Positions 28,627 to 41,032 of a stretch of 64,000 bases of DNA are shown piece after piece. Source of the DNA: Tropicibacter sp. Alg240-R139 (GTDB taxonomy: Bacteria; Pseudomonadota; Alphaproteobacteria; Rhodobacterales; Rhodobacteraceae); NCBI RefSeq assembly GCF_900537075.1, contig NZ_UNRA01000001.1, positions 1,078,191 through 1,142,190 of the forward strand, in the 5' to 3' direction. The translations under genes were made by a program, and so were the position numbers. The notes beneath the pieces are model-generated. The model saw only the letters and a list, made by a program, of their open reading frames with translations, did not search any database and had not been told where the DNA came from. The first letter of the stretch is position 1; each line of letters starts with the position of its first letter.

Positions 28627-29786
28627 TGCGGGTCTTTATCCTTGCCGGTGAACCTTCGGGCGACCGGCTGGGTGGGGCCCTTATGGCGGGTCTGCGGCTG
28701 TTACGACCAGATGTGCAGTTCGACGGCATCGGTGGACCGCTGATGGTGGCGCAAGGCCTGAGCAGCCAGTTCCCGATGCAGGAACTCAGCGTCATGGGCC
28801 TGACCGAGGTCCTGCCCAAGTACTTTCACCTCAAACGCCGTATTACCGAGACAGCGCAGGCCATTGTGGACCTGCACCCGGATGTGGTGATCACTATTGA
28901 CAGCCCAGATTTCAGCCTGCGGGTGGCCAAGTTGGTGAAAGAGGCCAGCGACATCCGCACGGTGCACTACGTGGCCCCCAGTGTTTGGGCCTGGCGCCCC
29001 AAGCGGGCTGACAAGATGGCCAAAGTCATAGACCATGTGCTGGCGCTGTTGCCGTTCGAGCCGCCCTATATGGAACGTGCCGGGATGGAATGCGACTTTG
29101 TCGGTCACCCGGTTGTTGGCGAGCCAAAGGCGAGTGAGGCCGAGATCGCGCAACTGCGTGCCAAACATGGATTGGGTGACGCGCCAGTGCTGTTGGCCTT
29201 GCCGGGGTCGCGCCGCAGCGAAGTTGAGCGGCTCGCAGATGTATTTGGTGCGGCTTTGCAAGATTTCCTGAGTAAGCACCCGAACATGCGCATCGTCATC
29301 CCAACCGCGCCGCATGTGGCCGAGCTGGTGCGCCAGAAAACGGCACAGTGGCCCGGACAACCCGTGGTTCTGGCCTCGGACAAGCAGGATGCAGAAACCG
29401 CGGCAATCCACAAGCGCGCGGCTTTTGCCACAGCGGAACTGGCCCTTGCGGCCTCGGGGACCGTGTCCCTTGAACTGGCTGCGGCGCAAACACCGATGGT
29501 GATCGCCTATAAGTTCAGCTGGCTCACCTACAAGATCATGGAGAGTATGGCCCTGATCGACACCGTGACCCTGGTCAATCTGGTTAGCGAAACGCGGGTG
29601 ATCCCCGAATGTCTGGGCCCGGCCTGTTTGCCGGTCAACATCGCACAGGCTCTGTCTAATGTACGCGCCAATCCGCAGGCGCAGACCGAGGCTATGCACG
29701 TGACAATGCAGCGTCTGGGGCAGGGCGGAGAGGCCCCGGGCCTACGAGCTGCGCGTGCGGTGTTGAGCCGACTGCCCACAGCGTAA
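28626..29786 (+). CDS. lpxB: lipid-A-disaccharide synthase
   Basis: This 386-residue GT-B glycosyltransferase (GT19) joins lipid X with UDP-diacylglucosamine. The AGEPSGDRLGG start, MGLTEVLPKYF, YVAPSVWAWRPKRADKM and LALPGSRRSEVERL motifs are diagnostic, as is ALAASGTVSLELAAAQTPMV near the C-terminus. The ATG lies in a TGATG overlap with lpxI; a frame open 48 bases further upstream is rejected. It closes the lipid A block. Confidence 0.95.
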   Translation: MRVFILAGEPSGDRLGGALMAGLRLLRPDVQFDGIGGPLMVAQGLSSQFPMQELSVMGLTEVLPKYFHLKRRITETAQAIVDLHPDVVITIDSPDFSLRVAKLVKEASDIRTVHYVAPSVWAWRPKRADKMAKVIDHVLALLPFEPPYMERAGMECDFVGHPVVGEPKASEAEIAQLRAKHGLGDAPVLLALPGSRRSEVERLADVFGAALQDFLSKHPNMRIVIPTAPHVAELVRQKTAQWPGQPVVLASDKQDAETAAIHKRAAFATAELALAASGTVSLELAAAQTPMVIAYKFSWLTYKIMESMALIDTVTLVNLVSETRVIPECLGPACLPVNIAQALSNVRANPQAQTEAMHVTMQRLGQGGEAPGLRAARAVLSRLPTA

Positions 29787-29790
29787 TCCC

Positions 29791-30369
29791 ATGGAATTGA
29801 TCGCCTTTGGCCTCTCGGCCGCCGTTGCCCAGGTGTTGACCAACATCGACAATCTTGCCGCGCTTCTGGCCTTGTCGCTGGTGGTTGGTAAATGGCGAGC
29901 CATCTCAGGATACATCGCGGCACAAGTGGTGATATTGGCGCTTGCCTTGGCAGTTGCAGTCGGGTCCGATCAACTGGTGCCTGCCAATGTGGGGCTGTTG
30001 GGCTTGATACCCATCGGGTTGGGGCTGCGAGGGATTTGGCAGCAGCTGCGGAACGAAGACGGGGATCAGGTAATGGCTTTTTCGCGTAGCAGTTCTTTTG
30101 CGATGACCGGCTTTCTGTTTCTTAGTCTGTCGATGGACAGCCTGGCTGTCATGGCACCGCTCTTGGCGGATTCAACGCCGCTGTTCCGGGTCGCCGCGCT
30201 GGTCGGTGCTGTGGTGGCTGTTCTGGCTCTTGGGGTCATTGGTTTGATCTTTGCACTTACAACGCGTCCGACTGGCCTGTGGACCCTGCGTTTCGAACGC
30301 CTTGCCCCTTTTGTGATGATCGCCGCCGGGATTTACGTTTTGCTCGACAGCGGCACGGACTTGATTTGA
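29791..30369 (+). CDS. cadmium resistance (CadD)-like transporter family membrane protein
   Basis: This 192-residue protein has about six hydrophobic segments. The motif TNIDNLAALLALSL in the first helix region is typical of CadD-type proteins of the LysE superfamily, and GLGLRGIWQQL and LFLSLSMDSLAVMAPLL are compatible. Family members export cadmium or other cations, but no metal-binding cysteines or regulatory gene are seen here, so the substrate is open. It is 4 bases after lpxB and probably cotranscribed. Confidence 0.6.
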   Translation: MELIAFGLSAAVAQVLTNIDNLAALLALSLVVGKWRAISGYIAAQVVILALALAVAVGSDQLVPANVGLLGLIPIGLGLRGIWQQLRNEDGDQVMAFSRSSSFAMTGFLFLSLSMDSLAVMAPLLADSTPLFRVAALVGAVVAVLALGVIGLIFALTTRPTGLWTLRFERLAPFVMIAAGIYVLLDSGTDLI

Positions 30370-30451
30370 ATGCCATCTTGATCACACGGATCGCATCAAA
30401 AACAAGCGCTCCCGTCCGTCGTCGATGTTCCTGGCGGAACACCTCCTCCCG

Positions 30452-30526
30452 TTGGGCCGGGCGCCGGGCTGTGCCCGGCGCCCGGCCCAAAGCCGCGAGC
30501 GATGCCGACGCAGTCGGGATCGCTCG
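30452..30526. repeat. tandem perfect hairpins, 18-bp palindrome with 3-base loop
   Basis: TTGGGCCGGGCGCCGGGC (30452-30469) pairs perfectly with 30473-30490 around the loop TGT. Directly downstream CGAGCGAT (30496-30503) pairs with ATCGCTCG (30519-30526), with CCGAC/GTCGG nested inside. The pair lies between two convergent genes. It could be a REP-like element or a bidirectional transcription barrier. No T-run follows on either strand. Confidence 0.7.
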
Positions 30527-30615
30527 GGTGGGGGAGCCCCTTGTCCAGCCAACGCCTAAGGCAAGTGTACGTGCATTCGGTCAGCGAATAGTGATCGTTG
30601 CCTACACCAAGTATG

Positions 30616-31761
30616 TCAGTACCCGCGCCAGATCCAGCCGCCGCCATAGATGCGGCTGCCGTCAGTTTCGTAGAACACGCAGGCCTGACCAGGGGACACG
30701 CCTTCTTCGGGGCTGAGCAGTTCAACCTCTGCTGTGGTGTCGCTCAGCGGGCGGATGATCGCCTCGCGCGGGGGGCGGGTCGACCGCACCTTGACCGAGA
30801 CATGCCTTTCTTTTTGCGACATGAACGGTTCATCCCCCAGCCAGTTGATTTCACGCACTGGGATGGTTCGGGTCGACAGCATCTCTTTGGGACCGACGAT
30901 GACCTGTTTGGTGTCCACGTCCAGCTTGACCACAAAAATCGGCTCGCTCAGCCCGCCAATGCCCAGACCCCGACGCTGACCGATGGTGTAGTGGATGACC
31001 CCGTTGTGCTCACCCAGAACGCGGCCGTCGGCGTGCACGATCTGACCTGGCTCGGCTGCACCGGGGCGCAATTTTTCGATCACGCTGGCATAGTTGCCGT
31101 TGGGCACAAAGCAGATGTCCTGGCTGTCGGGCTTGTCGGCGACCGACAGGCCATATTCGGCCGCCATTTCGCGTGTGGCGTCCTTGGACGGCAGATGGCC
31201 CAATGGGAACCGCAGATAATCCAGCTGTTCTGGCGTGGTAGAGAACAGGAAATACGACTGATCGCGATTGGCATCCTCGGCCGAATGCAGTTCGGGACCA
31301 TTTTTGCCCATCATGCGCTGGATGTAGTGGCCGGTTGCCATGCAATCGGCCTCAAGGTCCTTGGCGGTTTCCAGCAGGTCTTTGAACTTCACTCGTTCAT
31401 TGCAGCGAATACAGGGCACCGGTGTAGCGCCTGCCAGGTAACTGTCGGCAAACTCGTCGATCACCGCATCCTTGAAGATGTTTTCGTAGTCCAGCACATA
31501 GTGTGGAAAACCGCGCTCTTCGGCCACGCGGCGGGCATCATGAATGTCGATGCCCGCGCAGCAAGCACCCTTCTTGGCCAGCGCCGCGCCGTGGTCATAC
31601 AACTGCAACGTAACACCAACCACGTCATAGCCCTGATCGGACAGGTAGGCGGCCACGACCGAGCTGTCGACCCCCCCCGACATGGCTACAACGACCCGTG
31701 TTTGTGACGGGGGTTTCGCAAATCCAAGCGAGTTCAGTGGTGCGTCGGTATCCAGCGCCAT
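30616..31761 (-). CDS. mnmA: tRNA-specific 2-thiouridylase MnmA
   Basis: This 381-residue enzyme thiolates U34 of tRNA-Lys, -Glu and -Gln. The PP-loop [15 protein letters not shown] is at 27-40, the catalytic cysteine pair lies in [13 protein letters not shown] (Cys116, Cys119) and the second in [10 protein letters not shown], and [13 protein letters not shown] starts the C-terminal region. The frame continues 21 codons upstream, but ATG at 31761 has a clear AGGAG 7 bases before it. It is divergent from sciP. Confidence 0.94.
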   Translation of the reverse strand: MALDTDAPLNSLGFAKPPSQTRVVVAMSGGVDSSVVAAYLSDQGYDVVGVTLQLYDHGAALAKKGACCAGIDIHDARRVAEERGFPHYVLDYENIFKDAVIDEFADSYLAGATPVPCIRCNERVKFKDLLETAKDLEADCMATGHYIQRMMGKNGPELHSAEDANRDQSYFLFSTTPEQLDYLRFPLGHLPSKDATREMAAEYGLSVADKPDSQDICFVPNGNYASVIEKLRPGAAEPGQIVHADGRVLGEHNGVIHYTIGQRRGLGIGGLSEPIFVVKLDVDTKQVIVGPKEMLSTRTIPVREINWLGDEPFMSQKERHVSVKVRSTRPPREAIIRPLSDTTAEVELLSPEEGVSPGQACVFYETDGSRIYGGGWIWRGY

Positions 31762-31891
31762 GGGGCGGCTCCTGTTCGAACGGGAAAGACCAGCGGAATA
31801 TAAGAAAATCCTACATACTCTCAAGGGGCGGTTTCACCACCCGTTAAGTAGCCTGTTCCAGAGTCCTTGTATCAGGAAAAAGGGACAGGTG

Positions 31892-32170
31892 ATGTTTTTG
31901 CGAAAAGTGGAAGGGCCCAGATCAGTAACTTTACCGGATGGCTCCATCATGACACGGGCCGATTTGCCGCCTCCGGACACACAACGGTGGGTTGCTTCCC
32001 GTAAAATTTCAGTGGTGCGAGGGGTGCTCTACGGGTTGATCACTTTGTCGGATGCGATGAAGCTCTATGGCCTTAGTGAAGAGGAGTTTAACTGTTGGGT
32101 GTCAGCAGTTGCAGACCATGGCACTGATGCATTGAAGGTGACCTCGCTAAAAAAATATAGACAACTTTAA
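31892..32170 (+). CDS. sciP: CtrA inhibitor SciP (DUF1153)
   Basis: This 92-residue protein belongs to the DUF1153/SciP family: KVEGPRSVTLPDGSIMTRADLPPPDTQRWV, shown here only in part, followed by a helix-turn-helix-like block YGLSEEEFNCWVSAVADHG. SciP in Caulobacter binds CtrA at promoters and blocks transcription. The start is ATG at 31892, right after an in-frame GTG. It lies 98 bases upstream of ctrA on the same strand. A GAGTC (GANTC, CcrM-type site) is at 31861-31865, about 27 bases before the start. Confidence 0.9.
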   Translation: MFLRKVEGPRSVTLPDGSIMTRADLPPPDTQRWVASRKISVVRGVLYGLITLSDAMKLYGLSEEEFNCWVSAVADHGTDALKVTSLKKYRQL

Positions 32171-32268
32171 GTTGATCTTCCATAACTGCATTAACGGTAA
32201 CGCGAGGTTAACCTTTATTCGTCACGGTTGATCACAATCACGGGACCTGACTTAGGCGGAGACATTCA

Positions 32269-32985
32269 ATGCGCGTACTTCTTGTTGAAGACGATCCAAC
32301 GACATCCAAGAGCATCGAGTTGATGCTGACGCATGCCAACTTGAACGTATATGCAACGGACCTTGGCGAAGAGGGGATCGATCTGGCCAAGTTGTACGAC
32401 TATGACCTGATCCTGCTGGACCTGAATCTGCCCGACATGAACGGGCATGAGGTGCTGCGCCAGTTGCGAATGGCCCGAATCGAAACTCCAATTTTGATCC
32501 TGTCAGGGGCCGACGATACCGAAAGCAAAATCAAGGGATTTGGCTTTGGGGCGGATGATTATCTGACCAAACCGTTCCATCGCGAGGAGTTGGTGGCGCG
32601 TATTCACGCGATCATCCGACGCTCCAAGGGGCATTCACAGTCGATCATCAGGACCGGCAAGATCTCGGTGAACCTGGATGCCAAAACCGTCGAGGTCGCA
32701 GGCCAGACCGTGCATCTGACCGGCAAGGAATACCAGATGCTCGAACTTTTGAGCCTGCGTAAGGGCACGACGCTTACCAAAGAGATGTTCCTGAATCACC
32801 TGTATGGCGGCATGGACGAGCCGGAACTCAAGATCATCGATGTGTTTATCTGCAAGTTGCGCAAAAAGCTCAGCAATGCGACCGACGGCGAAAACTATAT
32901 CGAGACAGTCTGGGGCCGTGGTTATGTTCTGCGCGATCCGCAACCCAATGAAATGGCCGATCCGCGCCTTGCCGTAGGTGCGTGA
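32269..32985 (+). CDS. ctrA: cell cycle response regulator CtrA
   Basis: This 238-residue OmpR-family regulator has a receiver domain (1-120) with acidic pocket Glu8/Asp9/Asp10-type residues (VEDD), phosphoacceptor Asp51 ([15 protein letters not shown]) and [10 protein letters not shown]. The winged-helix DNA-binding domain (about 130-230) has the CtrA-specific block [17 protein letters not shown] and [13 protein letters not shown]. It ends in VGA rather than the AA degron of Caulobacter. In Rhodobacteraceae CtrA controls motility and gene transfer agents, and is usually not essential. TTAA motifs are at 32167, 32191 and 32208, but none are spaced as TTAA-N7-TTAA. Confidence 0.96.
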   Translation: MRVLLVEDDPTTSKSIELMLTHANLNVYATDLGEEGIDLAKLYDYDLILLDLNLPDMNGHEVLRQLRMARIETPILILSGADDTESKIKGFGFGADDYLTKPFHREELVARIHAIIRRSKGHSQSIIRTGKISVNLDAKTVEVAGQTVHLTGKEYQMLELLSLRKGTTLTKEMFLNHLYGGMDEPELKIIDVFICKLRKKLSNATDGENYIETVWGRGYVLRDPQPNEMADPRLAVGA

Positions 32986-33054
32986 TCGAAACAGGTAAGT
33001 CCAGCTGCTGGTCCAGGCAGCTACCACCACTCACGATGAAGCATCTGGACCTGA

Positions 33055-37445
<4,391 letters not shown>

Positions 37446-37500
37446 GATACTGTAATTAATTATTTTATTGTGGCGCCTCTCTCGTGCGCCCTCTTTGAAA

Positions 37501-37535
37501 GAACAAAAAAGTTCACAAATGTTCTCAAAAAGTTC
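37501..37535 (+). promoter_or_regulatory. GTTC repeat array, candidate LexA box
   Basis: GTTC-TCAAAAA-GTTC (37521-37535) is an exact match to the alphaproteobacterial GTTC-N7-GTTC LexA consensus. It is extended upstream by GTTC at 37511 and GAAC at 37501, each with a 6-base spacer. It lies 82-116 bases upstream of the 39-residue microprotein. Confidence 0.55.
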
Positions 37536-37616
37536 TTTACAGAATCAATTGGAAATGAGAACAAAAGGTCAACAAAGACTTAACGCTGACATTGACCATT
37601 AACTCGGAGACGCCAG

Positions 37617-37736
37617 ATGCTGAGCCAGATCAAAACCGCCTTGACCCGTTCCCAGAACACGTTGTTGCAAGATGCAGCAGGTGCGGCGTCTTTGGTTGTG
37701 ATGTTGGTGGTCGCTCTGCATCTCCCCAGCCTCTGA
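37617..37736 (+). CDS. single-span membrane microprotein (39 aa), possibly SOS-regulated
   Basis: ATG at 37617 opens a 39-residue frame beginning MLSQIKTALTRSQNTLLQDA with a hydrophobic stretch AASLVVMLVVALHLPSL reaching the C-terminus. TCGGAGACG gives a GGAG 9 bases upstream. The polar amphipathic N-terminus plus single membrane helix, and the GTTC repeats upstream, recall the SOS-induced divisome inhibitor SidA of Caulobacter in layout, though no sequence match is claimed. It lies after recG and a strong terminator follows about 150 bases later. Confidence 0.6.
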   Translation: MLSQIKTALTRSQNTLLQDAAGAASLVVMLVVALHLPSL

Positions 37737-37885
37737 TTCACGAATTTCTGCCTGCGATCTCATGCCCGGACACATTCGCATCCTGTCCCATTGATGAAAG
37801 GGTGACCTGCCTATCCTTACCCTACCAAGGGCCTTGCCTCGGCCCTGGAGTGTTTTCGGACCCTACATGAGACCCGCACTACCTG

Positions 37886-37927
37886 CCGCCGCTCTTTCTG
37901 TCCGAAAGAGCGGCGGATTTTTCTTTC
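37886..37927 (+). terminator. strong intrinsic terminator, probably bidirectional
   Basis: CCGCCGCTCTTTC (37886-37898) pairs perfectly with GAAAGAGCGGCGG (37904-37916) around a 5-base loop, followed by ATTTTTCTTTC. It ends transcription from the microprotein side and lies at the end of the convergent marC gene. Confidence 0.88.
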
Positions 37928-38558
37928 AAAGTTGACCAGTTTTCACAATCTCCAGGATCGCAGAAAGCACGGCATTTGCAGCGACCGAGGCCAGGATCAT
38001 CCCCATGACCCGACTGACAATTGCCGACCCCGAGTGCCCAATCAGCCGGATGATCGGGTCGGCAAAGAGCATCAGCACAAAGGCCGCTGCAATGACCAAC
38101 AGCATAACGCCACCAGTGATGGCCTGATCCACCACGCCAAAGCGGTTGTTGTCTGTGAGCATGACGATGGCCAACATCGCACCGGGCGAGGCCATCGAAG
38201 GCACGGCCAGTGGAAAGATCGCCGGATTGGGCTTTTCGATCTCTTGCGTGCCTTCGGCTTGTTTCTGTTCAGCTTCGGGTTTGCTTTCGCCAAAGATCAT
38301 AGTGAGCGCAAACAGGAACAGAACAATCCCACCCGCAACCTGGAACGAGTTCAAGCCAATGTCCAGCGCGTCAATCAACACCTGCCCGAAAAGCAGAAAA
38401 AACAGTAAAACTCCTGCACTGACCAGTGCAGCCTGAAACGCGGTCTTGCGGCGGGCGGCGGCATCAATGCCTGCGGTTACCGCGATGAACACCGGAACCG
38501 TGCCAATAGGGTCAATGACCACCCAAAGCGTGACAAATCGCTCGATAAAATCCTGCAA
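37926..38558 (-). CDS. MarC family membrane protein
   Basis: This 210-residue integral membrane protein belongs to the MarC/UPF0056 family: FVTLWVVIDPIGTVPVFIAVTAG in the first helix region, and FPLAVPSMASPGAMLAIVML. Six membrane segments are predicted with a charged loop (KPEAEQKQAEGTQEIEKPN) in the middle. Function of the family is unclear. The start is TTG at 38558, supported by GGGGAGAG about 6 bases upstream, and no in-frame ATG lies close. Confidence 0.85.
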   Translation of the reverse strand: MQDFIERFVTLWVVIDPIGTVPVFIAVTAGIDAAARRKTAFQAALVSAGVLLFFLLFGQVLIDALDIGLNSFQVAGGIVLFLFALTMIFGESKPEAEQKQAEGTQEIEKPNPAIFPLAVPSMASPGAMLAIVMLTDNNRFGVVDQAITGGVMLLVIAAAFVLMLFADPIIRLIGHSGSAIVSRVMGMILASVAANAVLSAILEIVKTGQL

Positions 38559-38617
38559 TGCAACTCTCCCCTGAAATCAGGGGCGAGCCTAGCGTCGTGA
38601 TTGCGCGATGACTAGCC

Positions 38618-39070
38618 TCAGGCGCAGTTGGCCTGTTCCGCTTGATCCATCGCTTCAAGCGTCGCTTCAAGCGCCAACAGGATCGAGGCATGGCGGTTCT
38701 TATAGTCACGGGCGGGGATCAAAACCTCGAGCCCGTCAAAGGGAGCATCGGGGGCGGGGCCATCGGTCTTGAGCATCGCCTTAAGCTGATCGCGCGCGGT
38801 TTCCACCTGCGCTCGGGTCGCACCAATGATGGCGCCGCCCACAATCGAGGCCGAGGCTTGCCCAAGTGCGCAGGCTTTCACATCCTGACCAAACTCGGCA
38901 ATCTTGCCATCCCTCATGGTCACATCCACGGTGACGGTTGAACCGCACAGGGGCGAGCGCCGTTTGACCGTGGCACCGGGGCTTTCCAGCCGGTCCAGAT
39001 GCGGAATATCGGCGGCCAGCGCCAGAATCTTTGCCGAATAAAGCTTGATCAGATCGGTTTCGCCGGACAT
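38618..39070 (-). CDS. iron-sulfur cluster scaffold-like protein (IscU/NifU N-terminal fold)
   Basis: This 150-residue protein resembles IscU/SufU/NifU_N scaffolds. The first two cluster cysteines are in SPLCGSTV (Cys42) and VKACALGQAS (Cys68). At the third position, where the family normally has Cys followed by LL, the sequence reads NRHASILLALEA with Ala-Ser. A cysteine at 149 near the C-terminus might replace it. ATG at 39070 is preferred to a frame open nine codons further upstream. No isc or suf genes are adjacent; it is divergent from hisI. Confidence 0.82.
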   Translation of the reverse strand: MSGETDLIKLYSAKILALAADIPHLDRLESPGATVKRRSPLCGSTVTVDVTMRDGKIAEFGQDVKACALGQASASIVGGAIIGATRAQVETARDQLKAMLKTDGPAPDAPFDGLEVLIPARDYKNRHASILLALEATLEAMDQAEQANCA

Positions 39071-39136
39071 GGCTTTCCCTCGTTGTTCGTTCCCCATACA
39101 TAGTCACCCAACGCTGCGATGCAAAAGGTTTTTGCC

Positions 39137-39496
39137 ATGACTTTCGATCCTTCGACTTTGACCTATAACGAGGCCGGTCTGATCCCGGCAATTGCGCAGG
39201 ACGCGACCTCGGGCGAGGTGTTGATGATGGCTTGGATGAACATCGAGGCTGTGAAAAAAACGTTGGAAACGGGGCGGGTGACCTATTGGTCGCGCTCGCG
39301 CCAGTCGTTTTGGATCAAGGGGGAAAGCTCGGGGCATGTGCAGGAGCTGGTAGACTTTCGCGTCGATTGTGACCGCGATTGCCTATTGGTGAGCGTGAAG
39401 CAGACCGGTGCGGCGTGCCACACCAATCGCCGGACGTGTTTCTACACAGCAGTGCGTCAGGGTGACGAAGTCGAGCTGATGAAGCCGATGGAGTGA
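39137..39496 (+). CDS. hisI: phosphoribosyl-AMP cyclohydrolase
   Basis: This 119-residue enzyme opens the purine ring of PR-AMP, the third step of histidine synthesis. The metal-binding VDCDRDCLL (Cys78, Cys82), [13 protein letters not shown] (Cys94, Cys101) and [10 protein letters not shown] blocks are present. It is the stand-alone cyclohydrolase without HisE. AAGG lies 8 bases before ATG 39137, so that start is preferred to ATG 39119. Confidence 0.95.
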   Translation: MTFDPSTLTYNEAGLIPAIAQDATSGEVLMMAWMNIEAVKKTLETGRVTYWSRSRQSFWIKGESSGHVQELVDFRVDCDRDCLLVSVKQTGAACHTNRRTCFYTAVRQGDEVELMKPME

Positions 39497-39534
39497 ACGG
39501 CGATGACGCGCCCTGGCCTCCGGCGACCGTGTTT

Positions 39535-40398
39535 TTAGCAATAAGAATCAGGGGATTGCGGTAGGCCCACAAGGCTGCGCAAGTCTGCAACTGTGGTGCC
39601 TTCGTCGCGGTATTTGGCGATGGCCTTGGAATCGTCGCGCTTGGCCAAGCGCTTGCCTGCCTCATCGCGGATCAGCCGGTGGTGGTGATAGATCGGTGTC
39701 GGCAGATCCAGCAGGTGTTGCAGAAGCACCTGCAGGAAGGTGGTTTGATACAGGTCCTCGCCGCGCACAACATGGGTGATTTCTTGCGCCGCGTCGTCGA
39801 TGACGGCGGCCAGCACGTAGGATGGGGTTTCGATCTCTTTGCGGCCCAGAACCGGATCGCCGATTTCCTGGATGAGGTGCGCGGGGTTCACCGTGTGGGT
39901 GCCCGCGTGTTTCAGCCCGGTTTCGATCAGGCGAATCTCGGGCATTTGTTCCAAAGCCTTGGCCAAGTCCATGCGCAGCGCGTCACCAGGTTGGCGGCTG
40001 TCCATGTCGCGCATACGGCAGGTGCCGGGATAGACACCGGGGGCCAACGGCGCGCCTTCTTGTGGGGCGGAAAGGGCGGCGCGGATGTCGCTGCGGCGAC
40101 AGGAGCAGGGGTAGATAAAGCCGCGATCGGCCAGTTGCATCAGGGATAGATTGTATCGCTGCAGATGCTCGGACTGTCGCAAGACAGGTGTTTCCCAACT
40201 CAGACCCAACCAGTGGAGGTCGTCGTAGATCTGGCTTTCCCAATAATCGCGGGCTCTGGCGGTATCGGTGTCTTCGATCCTGAGCAGGAACTGGCCGTGT
40301 TCGGCCTTGGCCATGTCGAACGCCACTAGCGCCGAATATGCATGCCCAAGGTGCAGCGGTCCGGTCGGAGATGGGGCAAAACGCGTTCTGAATGTCAC
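39535..40398 (-). CDS. gluQ: glutamyl-Q tRNA(Asp) synthetase
   Basis: This 287-residue paralog of the GluRS catalytic core charges glutamate onto queuosine of tRNA-Asp. TRFAPSPTGPLHLGH contains the HIGH-like motif (16-19), the KMSKS region is AKRDDSK, and PCSCRRSDIRAA is the zinc-ligand region. No anticodon-binding domain is present, as expected. The start is GTG at 40398, overlapping the methyltransferase stop by four bases (GTGA). Confidence 0.92.
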   Translation of the reverse strand: MTFRTRFAPSPTGPLHLGHAYSALVAFDMAKAEHGQFLLRIEDTDTARARDYWESQIYDDLHWLGLSWETPVLRQSEHLQRYNLSLMQLADRGFIYPCSCRRSDIRAALSAPQEGAPLAPGVYPGTCRMRDMDSRQPGDALRMDLAKALEQMPEIRLIETGLKHAGTHTVNPAHLIQEIGDPVLGRKEIETPSYVLAAVIDDAAQEITHVVRGEDLYQTTFLQVLLQHLLDLPTPIYHHHRLIRDEAGKRLAKRDDSKAIAKYRDEGTTVADLRSLVGLPQSPDSYC

Positions 40399-41009
40399 GC
40401 TTTTTCAACAACGTAAACGTTTGATTTCATATCCATGCCGGGCAGGTGATCGCCGTACTCCTTGCTGAGCAATCGCGCCGCTCCCATATCCAGCCAATCA
40501 TTCAGGCGCCCCTCAAAAGCTGGATCGCTGAGCGCGTGATCGTTGAAGGAAAATGCCAGCAAACCGCCACGTGGCAAGGCATGCATCAGTAGGTCAAAGG
40601 TTGCAGGTGGCGCCGCGCCGATACCGATGACGCCGGTTGCTGTAATGGCAGAGTAGGCGTTTTGGGCGACCGGGGCGGGGTCTGCGATGTCGAACCCCGT
40701 CAGGGTGCGATAGGCCTTTTTGCTGCGTGCGCCGTCGAGCATTTCGGATGATGGGTCCATTCCATCCACCGTCGAGAATCCCGCGCGTCGTAGTGCCAAA
40801 CCCGACAGCCCGGTGCCACATCCGAAATCCAACACGGGCGTGCTCAGATCCGTGATCTGTGCTTTTAGCGCCTCGGCCACGCGCCCCGGCGTGGCATAGC
40901 CGTTTTCAGCGATCTCGGCATCATAAGACGCGGCCCATTTGTCGTAATGGTCACGGGTCGCTTCGGGGCTCTCAAGGCTATAGGCGTCGGTCAGGAACTT
41001 CTCACTCAT
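40395..41009 (-). CDS. class I SAM-dependent methyltransferase
   Basis: This 204-residue protein has a Rossmann methyltransferase core: motif I VLDFGCGTGLSGLAL (about residues 60-75), acidic motif II VDGMDPSSEMLDGA, and DLLMHALPRGGLLAFSF as post-I strands. The DHYDKWAASYDAEI N-terminus is typical of Methyltransf_11-type enzymes. The substrate is unknown. Two in-frame starts lie upstream (ATG 41018 and a TTG at 41036 that overlaps the trmFO stop); ATG 41009 is chosen on similarity, not on a clear ribosome binding site. Confidence 0.8.
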   Translation of the reverse strand: MSEKFLTDAYSLESPEATRDHYDKWAASYDAEIAENGYATPGRVAEALKAQITDLSTPVLDFGCGTGLSGLALRRAGFSTVDGMDPSSEMLDGARSKKAYRTLTGFDIADPAPVAQNAYSAITATGVIGIGAAPPATFDLLMHALPRGGLLAFSFNDHALSDPAFEGRLNDWLDMGAARLLSKEYGDHLPGMDMKSNVYVVEKA

Positions 41010-41032
41010 GGCCTGCATGTTACGCGTGGGTG

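Noticed and set aside
30598-31707. A 369-codon plus-strand frame opposite mnmA
   Set aside because: It is antisense to mnmA, with low-complexity composition and no motif.
37626-37736. A tRNA or rRNA fragment near recG
   Set aside because: No cloverleaf or GTTCGAATC-type T-arm could be formed; the region encodes a short membrane protein frame instead.
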